DNA of 22,401 nucleotides, from NCBI GenBank assembly GCA_009602725.1, contig WELB01000455.1, positions 1-22,401 on the forward strand, read 5' to 3'. A program made the translations under genes and the position numbers. Under the pieces are notes generated by a model that was not told the origin of the DNA, did no database searches, and worked only from the letters and a program-made list of their open reading frames with translations. Shown here in pieces: positions 1-10,460 of the stretch. Each line of letters opens with the position of its first letter. Positions within the stretch are counted from its first letter, which is position 1. Source of the stretch: Spirogloea muscicola. Taxonomy: Eukaryota; Streptophyta; Zygnematophyceae; Spirogloeales; Spirogloeaceae.

Positions 1-2810
1 GTAGTACTTGCTGTAGTCACACTGGCCAGCACCACTGCATCCAGGTGGAGCGAGTAAGTGAGATGTTGGCAATGCCTCAATTTAAGAGCTTGCAGTGGAC
101 ACTCACCAAGCGTTATCTGCAAGCCACAGATGAATGCTACCTCGAGGCAAGCATCACATTCTCGCATCAAAACAGGCCACAATTGCAATAGAATTCCCAA
201 GTAGTCTGATCAACAGATCTCCATCAAGTTGCCCGACACTGAGTATTAGACAATTAGACTGTGTTGTGTAAAGATGGAGTTGCCAGACCTTCACACTAAC
301 ATTTCGTCCTCATTGTGGTGCACAATTTGAAGGCATATGCTACTGCAAGAATTCTTTTTTCTTAGATTGGCTTCACAAGTCTCTCTTGGCCTTACTTGCA
401 TCTATATATGAAGTTGCACTGATTGCCATTGGCACACGGTGTTGAGCTCGGGGCTGGATCTGTGTTGGAACATGTACGGGTACTGCAACATAAACAAGGA
501 CATAAACATCGAGCGCAGAGTATGTCAGGCGGACCATGTACACTAAAACAAGCACCAAAAAAAGACAACAGCCATATTTCAGTGATGAATTGAAGGAATT
601 TCAACACATGCAAAGAGTTGCTTAGCGAGAACTCAGTTTGAGAGAATTGGGGTTGCTTACACTGGATCACACGAGTATAGTAAGCAAGGATCTGGAGAAC
701 TGTAGTAGCCATATGGGTCCGGCTGTGCATTGGGGTTGCAACTCGTCCTGCCATTGTATGTTGCAAGGCAAGTGCCCTTCCTGCAGATGTACCTATGCCT
801 GCTGTTTAGTACATACTCGCACAAGTTGCCTCGTAGTAGACTGTTGTAATTCTCTGGATGGCTCATAGACAGTTCTGAGTTCGGCTGTCAAGAATGTGAT
901 AAGTCTTTGACCCTATGAAGGCTTGCGTGGACTAACTAGAACGAGAGGATGACACAAGCAACATGTAATTCATGTCTACAGTGCTAGCTGATCACTTTTT
1001 GGGCCAAAGTAACATCAGTGACGCCTTTCTGATGGATATATTGGAGCTTGAAAGGCCAAGGCTTTACGTACAAGCATGTGGTGTTGGCACACTCGTAATC
1101 ATTGAAAGCTAGGACGCATTTCGTTCCATCAGTGTAATTTTTGTGCACGTTGCAGAAGCCGGCCCCACTGGTCAACAGCAAGTGGTTTAGGATTTATCTT
1201 TAGGCTTTATTGAGTTAAGGGTTTAGGAAATCTGCCTTCACCAGCTCTTGCTATTTGTGGATGCGGAATGGCGATAGCCTACTGTACTAGTCATGGGTGC
1301 TGAACATCAAGATACGAATGAAACAGGTGTAGTACATCACTGTCGCAAAGCATTAGTACTGTCTTTGTACAAGGTTGCTCAGACCTTGGGCAAAGCTTGA
1401 GAACATGCAGGTGACATTATGGACAAGGCTCTATATGCTTACTTGCAAAAGGTGCTGAAGCATGTCTGGCCACTATGTGATGACTGGCAATCCTTGGAGG
1501 TATTACGGAACGATCTCAAAGTGCATGATCCATTGCTGTCAACAAAGTATGTATGGGTTAGTAATCAGCCGTGAAAGCTCTGAAAAGGCTTGCAATGCTG
1601 CAATGTAGCACGATCTTTGTCCAAGGTTTGGGTTCCTTGTAAGTGACGCAGAATTGCAGGGACTAGAACATGAGTGTCTATAGATTGAGCTCCACTGGAT
1701 GCAGTATCTGCCAAGCCAAATTGATCATGCAAGCGTGCAACATCACTCGCAACTGCTCTCACTGCATTCTCTCCTGACTCTTTAGCAGCCGGAAATGTTC
1801 CTGGAGAAGGTGATTAGACAACTGTAGATTGATCATTGCCATCTGAAAGGTCTGACCCCTGGATCTGTATCTTGGAAGCCCTCATTCTCATTTGTGGACT
1901 AGTGTACCGAGATGGCTTCAGCTTGTTACCTTGCACAGCGGGCGTCGAAGCAGTTGCCATCCCACCCAAGTTGGAGCTGGGCAATATCAGTGCATGTGTG
2001 GTTGATGACTGAGGTGCGCACATTCTGGAATGTACAGATCCCAGCCCTGTGCACAGGCGAATAGAGACAGGCATGGTGTCAAGGCTGTTACTGATGAAAG
2101 AAGTGAGTGTCATTTTGTCAGAGGATATCTGTCGAAGTCGAAGTATTGGTACTCAAGCACCTCAGGAACCGAAGCAGATCTACAGTTTCCTAGTGCTCCT
2201 GCAAACATGCCAATGGCAATTGAAATTTAAGCGTGATGATTTGGCAATAACCAAGATTTCCTTCTTTCCACGACTATCTCGATTAATCAAACAGTCTGGT
2301 TGATGTGGGGAGTTGGTTGGACTGAAGAGCACTGACAGGCAGGTGACATTTGAGCATTGGTACGATTGACCTCCAGTTGAAGTGTAACAAGATGTTCCGT
2401 CAGCATATTGGTCCAGATAGCACTGTGCACTTGTCTCACTGCAGGAAAACACACAAGAGTAACCTCCAGATATAGCTCAACCAGATCTTCCATCTTCATG
2501 TTGGGCCACATAACGCAACATGTTGGGCCACATAACACAACATAAGATAAGATAAGATAAGGAAACATAACATGGCATGCACTTGCGGCACTGAAATTCC
2601 CACACGTATTAGGCAAGCTTGCATCTTGAATGCTATCGAGGTAAAACAAGTGAGCAAGCAGAGTGTCTACTGCAGGACATATCAAGGAGAGTGTGAACCT
2701 GTTACTGGTAGGAGTGCTCGTGGCTTACTTGCAAAGTGCAAGATTGCAGTCGTGGGCATACTCCACACCCAGATTATCGCAGGAAGCTACTACTTCGGAA
2801 GGAATGCAAG
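1..2810 (-). other. Gene A array of four-cysteine modules, one per exon
   Basis: Eight exons follow the LRR domain; each complete one encodes about 27-40 residues with four cysteines and ends on a phase-2 donor. The last pair is C-x4-C or C-x5-C: CNLALC (2810-2729), CSNVTC (2438-2337), CFDARC (2046-1930), CFSTFC (1535-1443), CANTTC (1167-1072), CLLYSC (780-661), CNFIYRC (482-396). The next exon (34-1) starts NGAGQCDYSKYY and is cut by the window. A DGTSC- or DGTKC-like motif often precedes the second cysteine. I do not recognise a named domain. The regular spacing suggests two disulfides per module in an extracellular stalk (inference). All exons were too short to appear as long ORFs and were found by frame-consistent splicing. 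Confidence 0.8.
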
Positions 2811-5800
2811 CTGCATGGGCAAACAAACAGAAACAGGAGAAGAGCTATAAGACGAATAGTGTGGAGGGTTCATGACAATCAGGCACCTCCATTACATTCG
2901 TTCGCTCCAGCAAGCATAGATGGACCATGATAAATGACAAAATCAAAGCACTTCAATCGTCATCTGAGCTCACTAAATTACAGCTATCTTACACGAATGT
3001 TTACAGGAAGAAGCAATTGGTAATGCAGTTGGAAGTTACGTGGGGCCAGTTGTGCTGCGCATATAGAGGTCGGCCTCTGGTTTGCTTGGAGTTTGAAGCA
3101 GTTATTGGAGATGATGACTTTTACACCCGAGATGGACACGGATGCGACTGAGCCAGTCATGTAATTCCCAGAAACATCAACATAGTTCAATTGCGTCTTG
3201 TTGAGAAGTGGATATAAACTTGGAGGGAAGCCACCTTGGAAGTTGTTCTTGGACACGTCACTGCCGACAGAGCATGGGAAAGTGTTACAAGATTTTTCCT
3301 AACCAAATTAGTACGAGTATTATAGTTGGTCAAGCGCTGTCCAGCAAACATGCACATCGCAATCTCCTGCCTTCAGTTTTGAATGCCGAGCAAAGCAGAA
3401 CCACTTACAATTTCCTTAGCTTCTTGAAATTCCGAAATAAGCATAAACTATGCCATGAAAGCTATTCCCAGCCAGATTGCTGCACATCAACGACAGGACC
3501 AAAGTCTCTATAAGACAGCATGATTTGAGAAGCAGCTGATAAGTAGGATCAAGATTGGGCACGGGCTGTGCAATAGAAGCGGGTCATGTAACAGATATGG
3601 ATTAACATGCCAGACCTATGGAAGTGCATCAGACCAAAATCTGGGGTCCAAGCATCACTTGGTAATGAGGTACTCAAATAGTATCTGGATCCATGCTGAT
3701 TGAAGTTCCTGAGTCATTTGATTGCAAAGACAATGCAATCAAGTCTTTGGGGCAGAGCTCACATGATCTGGACGTTTCCACTCTCACTTAGGCTGATAGG
3801 AAAGAATCCAGTGAGGTTGTTGTAGGAAAAATCCCTGTGCGCGGCAATAAATCTCAGTCATATCCTGCCTCACATATCAACGATAGAGCAGAGTAGTCGC
3901 TAATCATTGCAAGCTCTATGGCCTCATTTTGATGGGGTGTGCAGCAGAGTATTTGCTCATCGTTGCAAGCTCTGTGGCCACATCTCAATGAGGATTGCCA
4001 TACGGAAACAACAACGGGCCTCGCACATACACGATTGCAAGGTCGGGCATGTAATAAGCCGATGAGCGATAAAAGAAGGGGATCTCGCCACTGAGCTTGC
4101 TGTGTGCCAATTGACTGCCAAACAAGGCAACTCGTTGTGAGACGTCTTGCAGGAAGATCTTGCCAGCCAGGTTCATGAGTGTGTAATCTGTCAGTATGAG
4201 TATTATGCAATTATATGCAATAGGTATCTGCCAACTACACGAGAGAGGCCACGTAGATAATACAATCGGTAAGGTGTGGTTCTATACAGCTGGCAAGCCC
4301 AGGCTTTCCTTTCTCGGGTTCTAAGGTGCAGAGCTATGGTGCTTTACCACTTACATCTTCTGAAGCCTAGACATGCCCTCCATGTTGGATGGTATTGTGC
4401 CTGTGAAGCCATTGTTGTCCATGATGCTGGACGAGAGACCAAGTACAGCTGTGAGGGTGATGATATATAGGCTATCTATCAAACTGCCTCGAACTTGCAG
4501 TAAACGAGGTCTCATCTGCCAACTCAATGATGAAACCTTTACAAAGAGGACTTTCGTTTGAAGAAAGGCAAATTGCTTTAGACTGGCAGTCATTGCCATG
4601 AGGCTCGAGATAGGTTGCTCTGATAGCGAGAACTGACAAGATGACAAGGTTGGTGAGTTTCGTGATGGTCGTTGGTATCGCTCCCGTCAGATTGTTGCAA
4701 CAAAGATGGCTGCACCAGTGGTGTGCAAGTTTGAATCAAGTCAGAAATTCAGAGGTGGATTAGATGAAATACCTCGAAGCCCACGTCAGCGATTGAAACT
4801 AGCTGAAAAAGGTCCAAGTTGCAACATGGGCTGTGAGTGCCAGTCTGAGATTTATGTGGGTGACATTTTGAAGCATTTGTGAAGTCTCAAGCCTTGCAGA
4901 GACTTGGGCCTCTCGTCACCAACAAAACTGAACACGGAATCCTTTTCATGCCGCGCAGCAGTTCTGATACTAGTCCACCACTCTACCTATCAACTTCTGG
5001 AAACTCACAGCAGGCTCAATGTCGCTAGCTGCCCGATGGAGCTTGGGATGCTCCCAGTCAAAAAGTTGTGATCCAAGTTCCTGCTTGCAAAAGTCTTTGT
5101 CAGGTTATGAGGGAATTCTATCCGCCTTCGAGCACTTGCACATGCCTGCAAAGAGACTGTAGTGGACCTTTGCGACATCCACCAACAACAAGGTGATTGT
5201 CTAACAGAGTACTGACAGGAGGTCCAGCTCCGCAAGCTGTCCAATGGTGGAGGGGATCGATCCTGTCAGTCGATTGCCGTAGAGGTGCCTGAGACGTTGT
5301 CACAGATGTAGTAAGGGGTTCTTTCTCACAGAGTGTAATAGTCAGATTGAGAGAATCTTGCACATTGCAGCGACCAGCTTGTGGTGGTTAGCTGCCACTT
5401 GTGGAAGCCCATGACCAACTGGAGATCTTACAATCGCGTCAGCCTTGCCAGGCTGCCAATCGAGGGCGTGATGGTGCCGTTCAGGTTGGCATTCACCACC
5501 ACTCTGGAAGATAAAGCGGATTGCACTGGTGTCACTCTCAACGTACTAATGGCACTGACGGCACTAGATGCCTTGGTATCACCCAACTCAAAAGGGCAGA
5601 CAGAGGGCCAATGCCAGTCACCGGTGCCCAAGCAGTGAAGACTTTGCGACAACGCAAGTCAGCACAGAATTACTGCTAAACAACAACGTACGATGACTAG
5701 AGAAATATAAAGGTGCTCGTATCTTAGCTTTGTTGCCTTCATCTAACACTGAGGAAGGTGCGCAAGGAGGAGCACTCGAGTGCGCAGCCAGGGTGATGGT

Positions 5801-6262
5801 GGAGGCACTGACAGCGAGCTGACTCGGCTGGTGTTGTCGCACTGGATGCCGTACCAGGAGCAGTCGGCGCCGGCGGCAGTGCAGCCGGCGCAGGGGTTGG
5901 GCCCCAACCAGCTGGACAGTAGGGCGGGGCTGCGCACCGCGGACTTGAAGGACTGCAGAGCCGCCACTGCGCGACGACTCGGCGCCACCAAGAGTCAGAG
6001 GCGACCCCGGCTCGCGGCCTGGACTCGGGCGGCAGTAGCCTGGAGAGGGACGGGCTCACGGTCGGGGTGCGTGGCGAGGAGCCGGCGCCCAGCGTGGCGC
6101 TCTGCGGCGGCGGCGAAGTCCGCCGCCGCTGACAAGAGGACGGGCACGGCGGCGGAGTCAGCCCCGGCGGCGGCGACTTGGCCGCGGCAATGGCAATGCC
6201 GGCGCGGCGGCGGGAGGGCCGCTGACCTGCGCCGAGGAGGGCCTNGGCGGCGGGGGCGCCAT
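1..6262 (-). CDS. Gene A: secreted LRR protein with tandem four-cysteine modules (19 exons, 3' end off window)
   Basis: I rebuilt this gene by joining exons on GT-AG sites that keep one frame. Exons (high to low): 6262?-6060, 5966-5813, 5503-5432, 5288-5217, 5080-5009, 4709-4638, 4426-4355, 4114-4031, 3834-3763, 3708-3616, 3260-3040, 2810-2729, 2438-2337, 2046-1930, 1535-1443, 1167-1072, 780-661, 482-396, 34-1. The product has a probable signal peptide, an LRR N-terminal cap, about nine LRRs, a cysteine-containing C-terminal cap, then cysteine modules. Nearly all introns are phase 2. No kinase or transmembrane segment is seen before the edge. Known of the family: plant-type extracellular LRRs bind ligands or partners outside the cell. 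A role in recognition or adhesion is inference. The weakest points are the start codon (see the exon 1-2 entry) and the donor of the 3708-3616 exon (GTCTGG). Gene B is a tandem paralogue. Confidence 0.85.
2497..2570. repeat. 22-bp tandem duplication and GATAA microsatellite in a gene A intron
   Basis: Two near-identical 22-bp units starting CATGTTGGGCCACATAAC lie at 2497-2518 and 2519-2540, followed by about three GATAA units to 2563. They sit in the intron between the 2810-2729 and 2438-2337 exons. Confidence 0.8.
3040..5503 (-). other. Gene A LRR array, one repeat per exon
   Basis: Five consecutive 72-nt phase-2 exons each encode one 24-residue LRR: NANLNGTITPSIGSLARL (5503-5432), LYGNRLTGSIPSTIGQLAEL (5288-5217), NLDHNFLTGSIPSSIGQL (5080-5009), LCCNNLTGAIPTTITKLTNL (4709-4638) and MDNNGFTGTIPSNMEGMSRL (4426-4355). 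Then come an 84-nt exon (4114-4031, AHSKLSGEIPFF), a 72-nt exon (3834-3763, DFSYNNLTGFFPISL) and a degenerate one (3708-3616). The large last exon (3260-3040) holds DVSKNNFQGGFPPSL, VDVSGNYMTGS and a C-terminal cap with NNCF and QRPTSICAAQL. NxLxGxIP is the plant-type LRR signature. Exon ends match those of gene B. Confidence 0.88.
3896..3997. repeat. Imperfect 40-bp direct repeat in gene A intron 8
   Basis: Two diverged copies of about 40 bp with the core TTGCAAGCTCT are found at about 3898-3937 and 3956-3995, 58 bp apart, between the 4114-4031 and 3834-3763 exons. No coding potential is seen. Confidence 0.6.
5813..6262 (-). other. Gene A exons 1-2: signal peptide and LRR N-terminal cap
   Basis: Exon 2 (5966-5813) encodes a typical LRR N-terminal cap: LAALQSFKSAV, then SSWLGPNPCAGC, then DCSWYGIQCD, with cysteines spaced as in plant LRRNT domains. 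Exon 1 ends at 6060 with ACCCCGACC followed by GTGAGC. Its last C joins TG of exon 2 to give HPDLAALQ, and gene B has the same junction (HPDLAALR). Upstream in the same frame is a hydrophobic run, VPVLLSAAADFAAAA, which would suit a signal peptide. The frame is open back to about 6300 but has no ATG. The ATG at 6262-6260, in good context (GCCATGG), is one base out of frame. The ambiguous base N at 6245 lies between the two, so a one-base assembly error would explain the mismatch. Confidence 0.75.
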
Positions 6263-6329
6263 GGCCAGCGGCGGCGGCGGGGGCCGGGGTTCTGAGTCAC
6301 TCACTGCCTGTTATGTTAGGCGCGGTGGC

Positions 6330-6440
6330 TAAGTGATGGAGGTTAGCTCTTCCAAATGGGGCTGTGAAAAGCCAGCCCGGAAAAAGGGATTCGACAAAGG
6401 AAGTGCGGGGTACACACGACTGAAGCAACGTACTAAGTAG
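6330..6440 (-). mobile_element. Decayed retroelement 3' tail upstream of gene A
   Basis: On the plus strand this reads GGGGCTGTGAAAAGCCAGCC then CGGAAAAAGGGATTCGAC. That is a recognisable variant of the intact element's terminal repeat (GGGGCTGGAACAACCAGCCC then GAAAAAGAATGAAC). The hairpin stem GGGCTG/CAGCCC (6359-6364, 6373-6378) is kept while the loop differs. Orientation matches the intact element. It lies about 70-180 bp upstream of gene A's candidate ATG, so it could overlap that gene's promoter or 5'UTR (inference). The family assignment rests on short alignments by eye. Confidence 0.5.
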
Positions 6441-7174
6441 GGTAATCACACTGTCTCAATCCCTGCCGACTAACATAACCCCCTGCCTCCTAATGCCCCT
6501 GCTTCACCCTAACCGGCTGCCGGCCCGGGCCACGCGGCGGGAATTGCGCCACGTGGGCGGCTGCCGGCCCCGCCTCTCGTGGGTATCCTTGTTGGGCTGA
6601 CGCTCTCCCACGACAAAGATTCCCCAGCATGTGTGCCCTCGCCCCGCTAGGATAAAAGCTTGCTTCCATCTGCTCTTCTGTGGGGCTGGTATGTCCCAGC
6701 CTCGCCCCGCTTCGGACAGCTGCTTATGCCAAAGAGGGGGCCACGGCTGAGGATAGGCCAGCCAAGAGAACCGGACAGATTCCGGTCCCAAGCGCCCACA
6801 CGCTACGCTGATGGCGACTAGGAGTGGGTGCTCAGTCACCCCTAGTCAGCAGCTGCAAGTCAGAGTAGCCGGCAGCCGGAAAGCTGTCACCCTGGCGAGA
6901 CCAGAAGCGGGAGACATAGGGCTAGGGCGGCCTGCCCGGACGTGCAGTATCAAAAAGCTGAGAAAGCTGGAGCGAGACTAATAGGCGCATTCGGAACATC
7001 ATCCTCCCCTCCTGCAGCGTCTGCTCAGCTGGTCGAGACGTGCCGTCGTAGATGGGGAGGCAGCTTGAAGCATACTAGCCTTCTGCAGGCGATGCTTGTG
7101 AAAGACGGGGTGCGGCTCTTGTTCGCTAAGCTTGCAGCGTGCGCAGGCTTTGGCGCTTCCCCGGCGTGCGGAGT

Positions 7175-7224
7175 GTGACCTGGCTAAGCGTGCTGGGCGC
7201 CCACTAAGCCAGGTTAAAGGTCAC
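7175..7224. repeat. Imperfect inverted repeat GTGACCTGGCT / AGCCAGG...GGTCAC
   Basis: GTGACC (7175-7180) and TGGCT (7181-7185) pair with AGCCA (7207-7211) and GGTCAC (7219-7224), with a 7-nt bulge on one arm. An ACCTGGC/GCCAGGT hairpin also occurs at 9415-9431. Role unknown. Confidence 0.5.
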
Positions 7225-7620
7225 CATGGCGGCTCTCCGGCTTCCCAAGCCTGTCCGACTGGTGTGTGCTCACTCGAGGCTTAATGGAGTCCACCTCTAG
7301 CTGTGCTTCTGCCCTCAGGCCCTATTAGCCTAGGGCTTCGGAAAAAGTTAGCCTCACTCTTTGCACTACCCTTTCTACTCCCTGTGTTACTGTGCATTGC
7401 ATGATCTTGACCTTCCATTCCATGCGCACCGCGCGCGTTACCTCTCTCGCTGTCTTTGTTTCTTCATAGCAAAGCGAGGTATCTCAACACCCACTTCCAA
7501 GCCCCCAGCTCACCGTGCCTAGATCTCAGGGCTAGAGCTATGCATTTTGTTGCCAATGCCTCGGGTACCCTGAGCACTAACAGCTTTCGGCACAAGACAG
7601 CAGCAGCGTCAGCTCACTCA

Positions 7621-7652
7621 GGGCTTGGCCGTGCTTGAGAAACGCCAAGCCC
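7621..7652. repeat. Perfect 9-bp inverted repeat (hairpin)
   Basis: GGGCTTGGC at 7621-7629 is mirrored by GCCAAGCCC at 7644-7652 with a 14-nt loop. It resembles the retroelement-tail hairpin in layout, but the flanks do not align well enough to call it a copy. Confidence 0.55.
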
Positions 7653-8040
7653 TGAAAAGCACCGCCTCCTTTTGAAAGAGCTTCTCTTTCTTTTGCCCAC
7701 GGCCATGTCTCTTAAAAGAAGCAGTGAGTCAGCGGTCGACGCCAGGGCAGCTTGGCGGGCCCTTGGCACTCCTCCCTTGCAAAATTGGCAGTTGGGATTT
7801 GCCAACTTTGCATGTACACCAGAACAGTACTGCACTTCTGCAACAGCTCCCGTTTTGTTGTGGCAGAGGGGGATAACTTGCAGAAACTGCATGTCGTGCC
7901 ATATCCCGTCGACTGCTTATTCGTGTCGATCTGACGAAGACAGCTGACTTGGCTTGAAACGTGGCCTCCTAGGCTGACTCATTCGCTTTTGTGTGTGATT
8001 CACGCTAAGGGTAGAGGACACTTCTTTCTTCCTCGGTGAC

Positions 8041-8124
8041 CGCTCATCAACTGCGGCCGACAACAACGACGACAACAACATCAACCGCTCATCAAATGCG
8101 GACGACAACAACAACGGAGCGACT
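8041..8124. repeat. 45-bp imperfect tandem repeat, two units
   Basis: The units start with CGCTCATCAA at 8041 and 8086. Both continue with TGCGG, CGACAACAAC and further CAA-rich sequence. No ORF uses it convincingly. Confidence 0.75.
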
Positions 8125-9327
8125 GCAAGTGCCCAAGCCCACACGCGACGCTGACCGTCAGAAGACCGTTCGAGGCGCAACGAGGGAAGCTATCTGAAGG
8201 TACCTCAACCACCCACAAGACCGTAAAGGTGGGCGCTACAGAAGCGGTGGCGGGGCGATCGTGGAACGGACGGCTGAAGATGGCTGAAGATGATCATCTT
8301 ACGGTCGAGTCGGCCCCTGCGACGGGTGACGGCCCACGACAGCCGGCCATCCAGCTTAGCCAACCAGCGTAGCCAACACGGCCGACACGCCCTCTCGCAT
8401 GACATGCATCCAAATACGGGTCAAGCTCTTGTTACCAATCTACTTCATGGGAATATGTTGCTGCCCTGTTGTGACGTCTGGTGGTTACGCACAAACTAGT
8501 CGATGAATGCAGCAGTGTGTAGGCTAGATGCATACGAATACGAGCATTGCATACAGTGGCATCCTACAGGGTGTAGGATGCATGACCAGAATCTCCGCCC
8601 TAGTTGTAAGCCTGTTGATTCGTATAGTTTGTCTTGGTAGAGTCCATCGTTGAAGATTGGCTGTGGGAGTGATAAGCAGAAAGATCTGGCCAAGAGCAGT
8701 GCCACAGAGGTGCTGGCATTGCGGCGTTATCATTGTCAACCCTGCAACCAATTGAGGTGGTCATCAGTTGGCAAACAAGCGCTCATTCAATGTATGGATG
8801 TACTAGGGTATCCCGATGTGAGCATCCTTCAAGCTTGTTCTTGACATGACAAGGAAGGGGGCTCACCCATTAGGGGCTTGCTTGACTTTGAAGCGATGCA
8901 AGTTCCACCTCACGGAACTAGTCATTCCACCTAAAACTCCGCAAATCCAATGCGATACTGTCAAGAAAGTACAACAGCTCTGTCCATTTGAGCTTCTCCG
9001 CCGTGCTGTCTGCATGATGTTTGCTATCAATCAAAGTATTTTACAATTCTCTGTGGGAAGGAAGACAGTCTTGCAAACTGCTGGATTGATAGTTATTCAA
9101 CACGTCTGATTTGTTTGTGTTGGAGTGGGTCCTCCAAGAGCTCAACCAAGGTGCTGTCTAGGTCCAATACTCGGGCCAGCAAATGTCACCGCAACTGTAA
9201 AGTATCAGTGCTGTCTTGTGCATGGCAGCTTCGTTGGTCGGTTGTTCATGAAGCATCAATGTAGGTGACTCAGATGCGGGCGACAAACTGCTAGCTAGGG
9301 TGAAGACAGTGAGAGACAGCCAAACCA

Positions 9328-9431
9328 CCAGGTGATGACATGGACAATCACCTGGAGCTGTTTCTGGAACCTACCGAGAGCCACCTGGGCCTCTATGTGG
9401 ACCTCCCGGGGGTTACCTGGCAAAGCCAGGT
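9328..9431. repeat. Two hairpins in a GC-richer block
   Basis: CCAGGTGAT (9328-9336) pairs perfectly with ATCACCTGG (9347-9355) over a 10-nt loop. ACCTGGC (9415-9421) pairs with GCCAGGT (9425-9431) over an AAA loop. They could be transposon ends or structured RNA remnants; no further support. Confidence 0.5.
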
Positions 9432-9723
9432 TGCTTAATGGCGATCAGGGGTACGGCACAGGAGCTTGCCTTGTTTCTTGAGAATAACGGCCTCATAGTT
9501 CGATGAATCTGGTGGACCTTGCCCGCAACTTTTACAACCATGTAACCGCTAACAGCACTGGTTGGCGCCCACAAACCGTGGGAGCGTTACGGCCGTGCCG
9601 GTGCCTCCTTGCCCAGAGAAAAGAGGTGGCCCGACACATCGGCCTGAATTGCCAATTCCAGGGGCGATCGCGTTGCTCTGTGCGCCCTAGCTATGGCTGC
9701 CATCCACCAAGGGTGCGGCTCGG

Positions 9724-9830
9724 TGTGCGGCCAGGTGGAGCCTGTGCTAGTCCGGCCTCTCTTCTTTGTGCGGTTAGGCGGAGTCTATGCTAGTCCGGCC
9801 TCTGTGTGCGGTCAGCAGAGCTTAGCACTA
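9724..9830. repeat. Imperfect tandem repeat of about 40 bp, 2.5 units
   Basis: TGTGCGG followed by a variable AGG/GGAG stretch and GCTAGTCCGGCCTCT recurs at about 9724, 9767 and, in part, 9804. It lies just upstream of the plus-strand retroelement remnant. A 97-codon plus ORF covering part of it (9503-9793) has no recognisable domain. Confidence 0.65.
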
Positions 9831-9906
9831 CTCTGAACCTTTCTTTGCTATCAGACTAGGACTTTGCGTGCTACCAGACTACACTTCTGTATGTGACCGG
9901 TGTATG

Positions 9907-10140
9907 TCACCGGCCGCCGCCTCTGGGTCTCGGCGGAGTGCCTCTTTCCCTGCAGCGAGCTACTCAGACCTGATGTTGCTCACTCGTGGGTACTGAGCTT
10001 CCCTCTGCATCGTCTACGTGTATCGTGATGTTTTGTAGGGTAGTCGCTTTTCGGCCCCTCTTTCTTTGGCTTTAGACATTGTCCATTCTTTTTGGGCTGG
10101 CTTTGCCAGCCCCTCTTCTCTAAGGGCGAGCACTTCTTCG
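9907..10140 (+). pseudogene. Plus-strand 3'-end remnant of a related retrotransposon (RT ORF C-terminus plus tail)
   Basis: The frame 9907-9996 encodes a C-terminus containing PAAASGS and YSDLMLLTRGY, ending in TGA at 9994-9996. The intact element ends LAAASGS...ISDLRLLSRGY. Over the last 28 residues the two align without gaps, with 16 identities counted by eye. After the stop, the sequence follows the intact element's tail, including GGGCTGG (10094-10100), loop CTTTG, CCAGCCC (10106-10112) and GGGCGAGCACTTCTTC, to about 10140. Upstream of 9907 the match is lost, so this is a 5'-truncated or rearranged, clearly older copy. It faces the intact minus-strand element tail to tail. Confidence 0.72.
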
Positions 10141-10460
10141 TTACCATGAGCAGATCTTCGCCTGTACTGCCGAGACGAGGGCGGCCTGCTGGTCCTCCGG
10201 AGAAGGGCAAAATGCTCAATGAGGACTCTGAGTGGAGAAGAGGAGCTAAGACGGTTGACCACATCAGACGAAAAGCAACATCAGGAGCAGCCAGAGCAAG
10301 AAGATCTTCAAAGCCCCCACCCCCCCCCCCCTCCCAACACGCCCGCTTTTACACTGCTTCCCCATGTCCAACGACCTGGTCACAATGGCCAGCTAAGAGC
10401 ACCCCTCATTTATCTGACACCTAGGCGTCTACCCACTCTTCAAAGAAGAAAGAAGTCTTC
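10141..10460. other. Spacer between two converging retroelement tails, with poly-C tract
   Basis: No gene is recognised. The stretch has a C-rich run at about 10313-10335 (thirteen Cs in its longest part) and purine-rich AAAGAAGAAAGAAG sequence next to the intact element's tail. A plus-strand ORF crossing it and continuing antisense to the RT gene is a composition artefact. Confidence 0.6.

Larger units (their letters stand above)
6441..9327. other. Non-coding stretch, no gene recognised
   Basis: Both strands contain only short ORFs without a recognisable domain, and no exon chain like the LRR genes could be assembled. The left part (to about 8200) is GC-richer and holds hairpins and a 45-bp tandem repeat, listed separately. 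The part from about 8400 to 9300 has balanced composition and shows nothing I can name. An 87-codon plus-strand ORF at 8846-9109 is probably chance. Decayed transposon sequence is the most likely content (inference). Confidence 0.5.

Noticed and set aside
5780-6295. 171-codon plus-strand ORF
   Set aside because: It is antisense to exons 1-2 of gene A, which are supported by LRRNT motifs and by gene B.
6320-6400. Possible tRNA or tRNA-derived SINE (TGGCTAAGTGATGG as A box, GATTCGAC as B box)
   Set aside because: No cloverleaf can be drawn, and the segment aligns better with the retroelement tail.
8846-9109. 87-codon plus-strand ORF in the spacer
   Set aside because: No motif, no plausible splice partners and no paralogue in the window; length is within chance for this composition.
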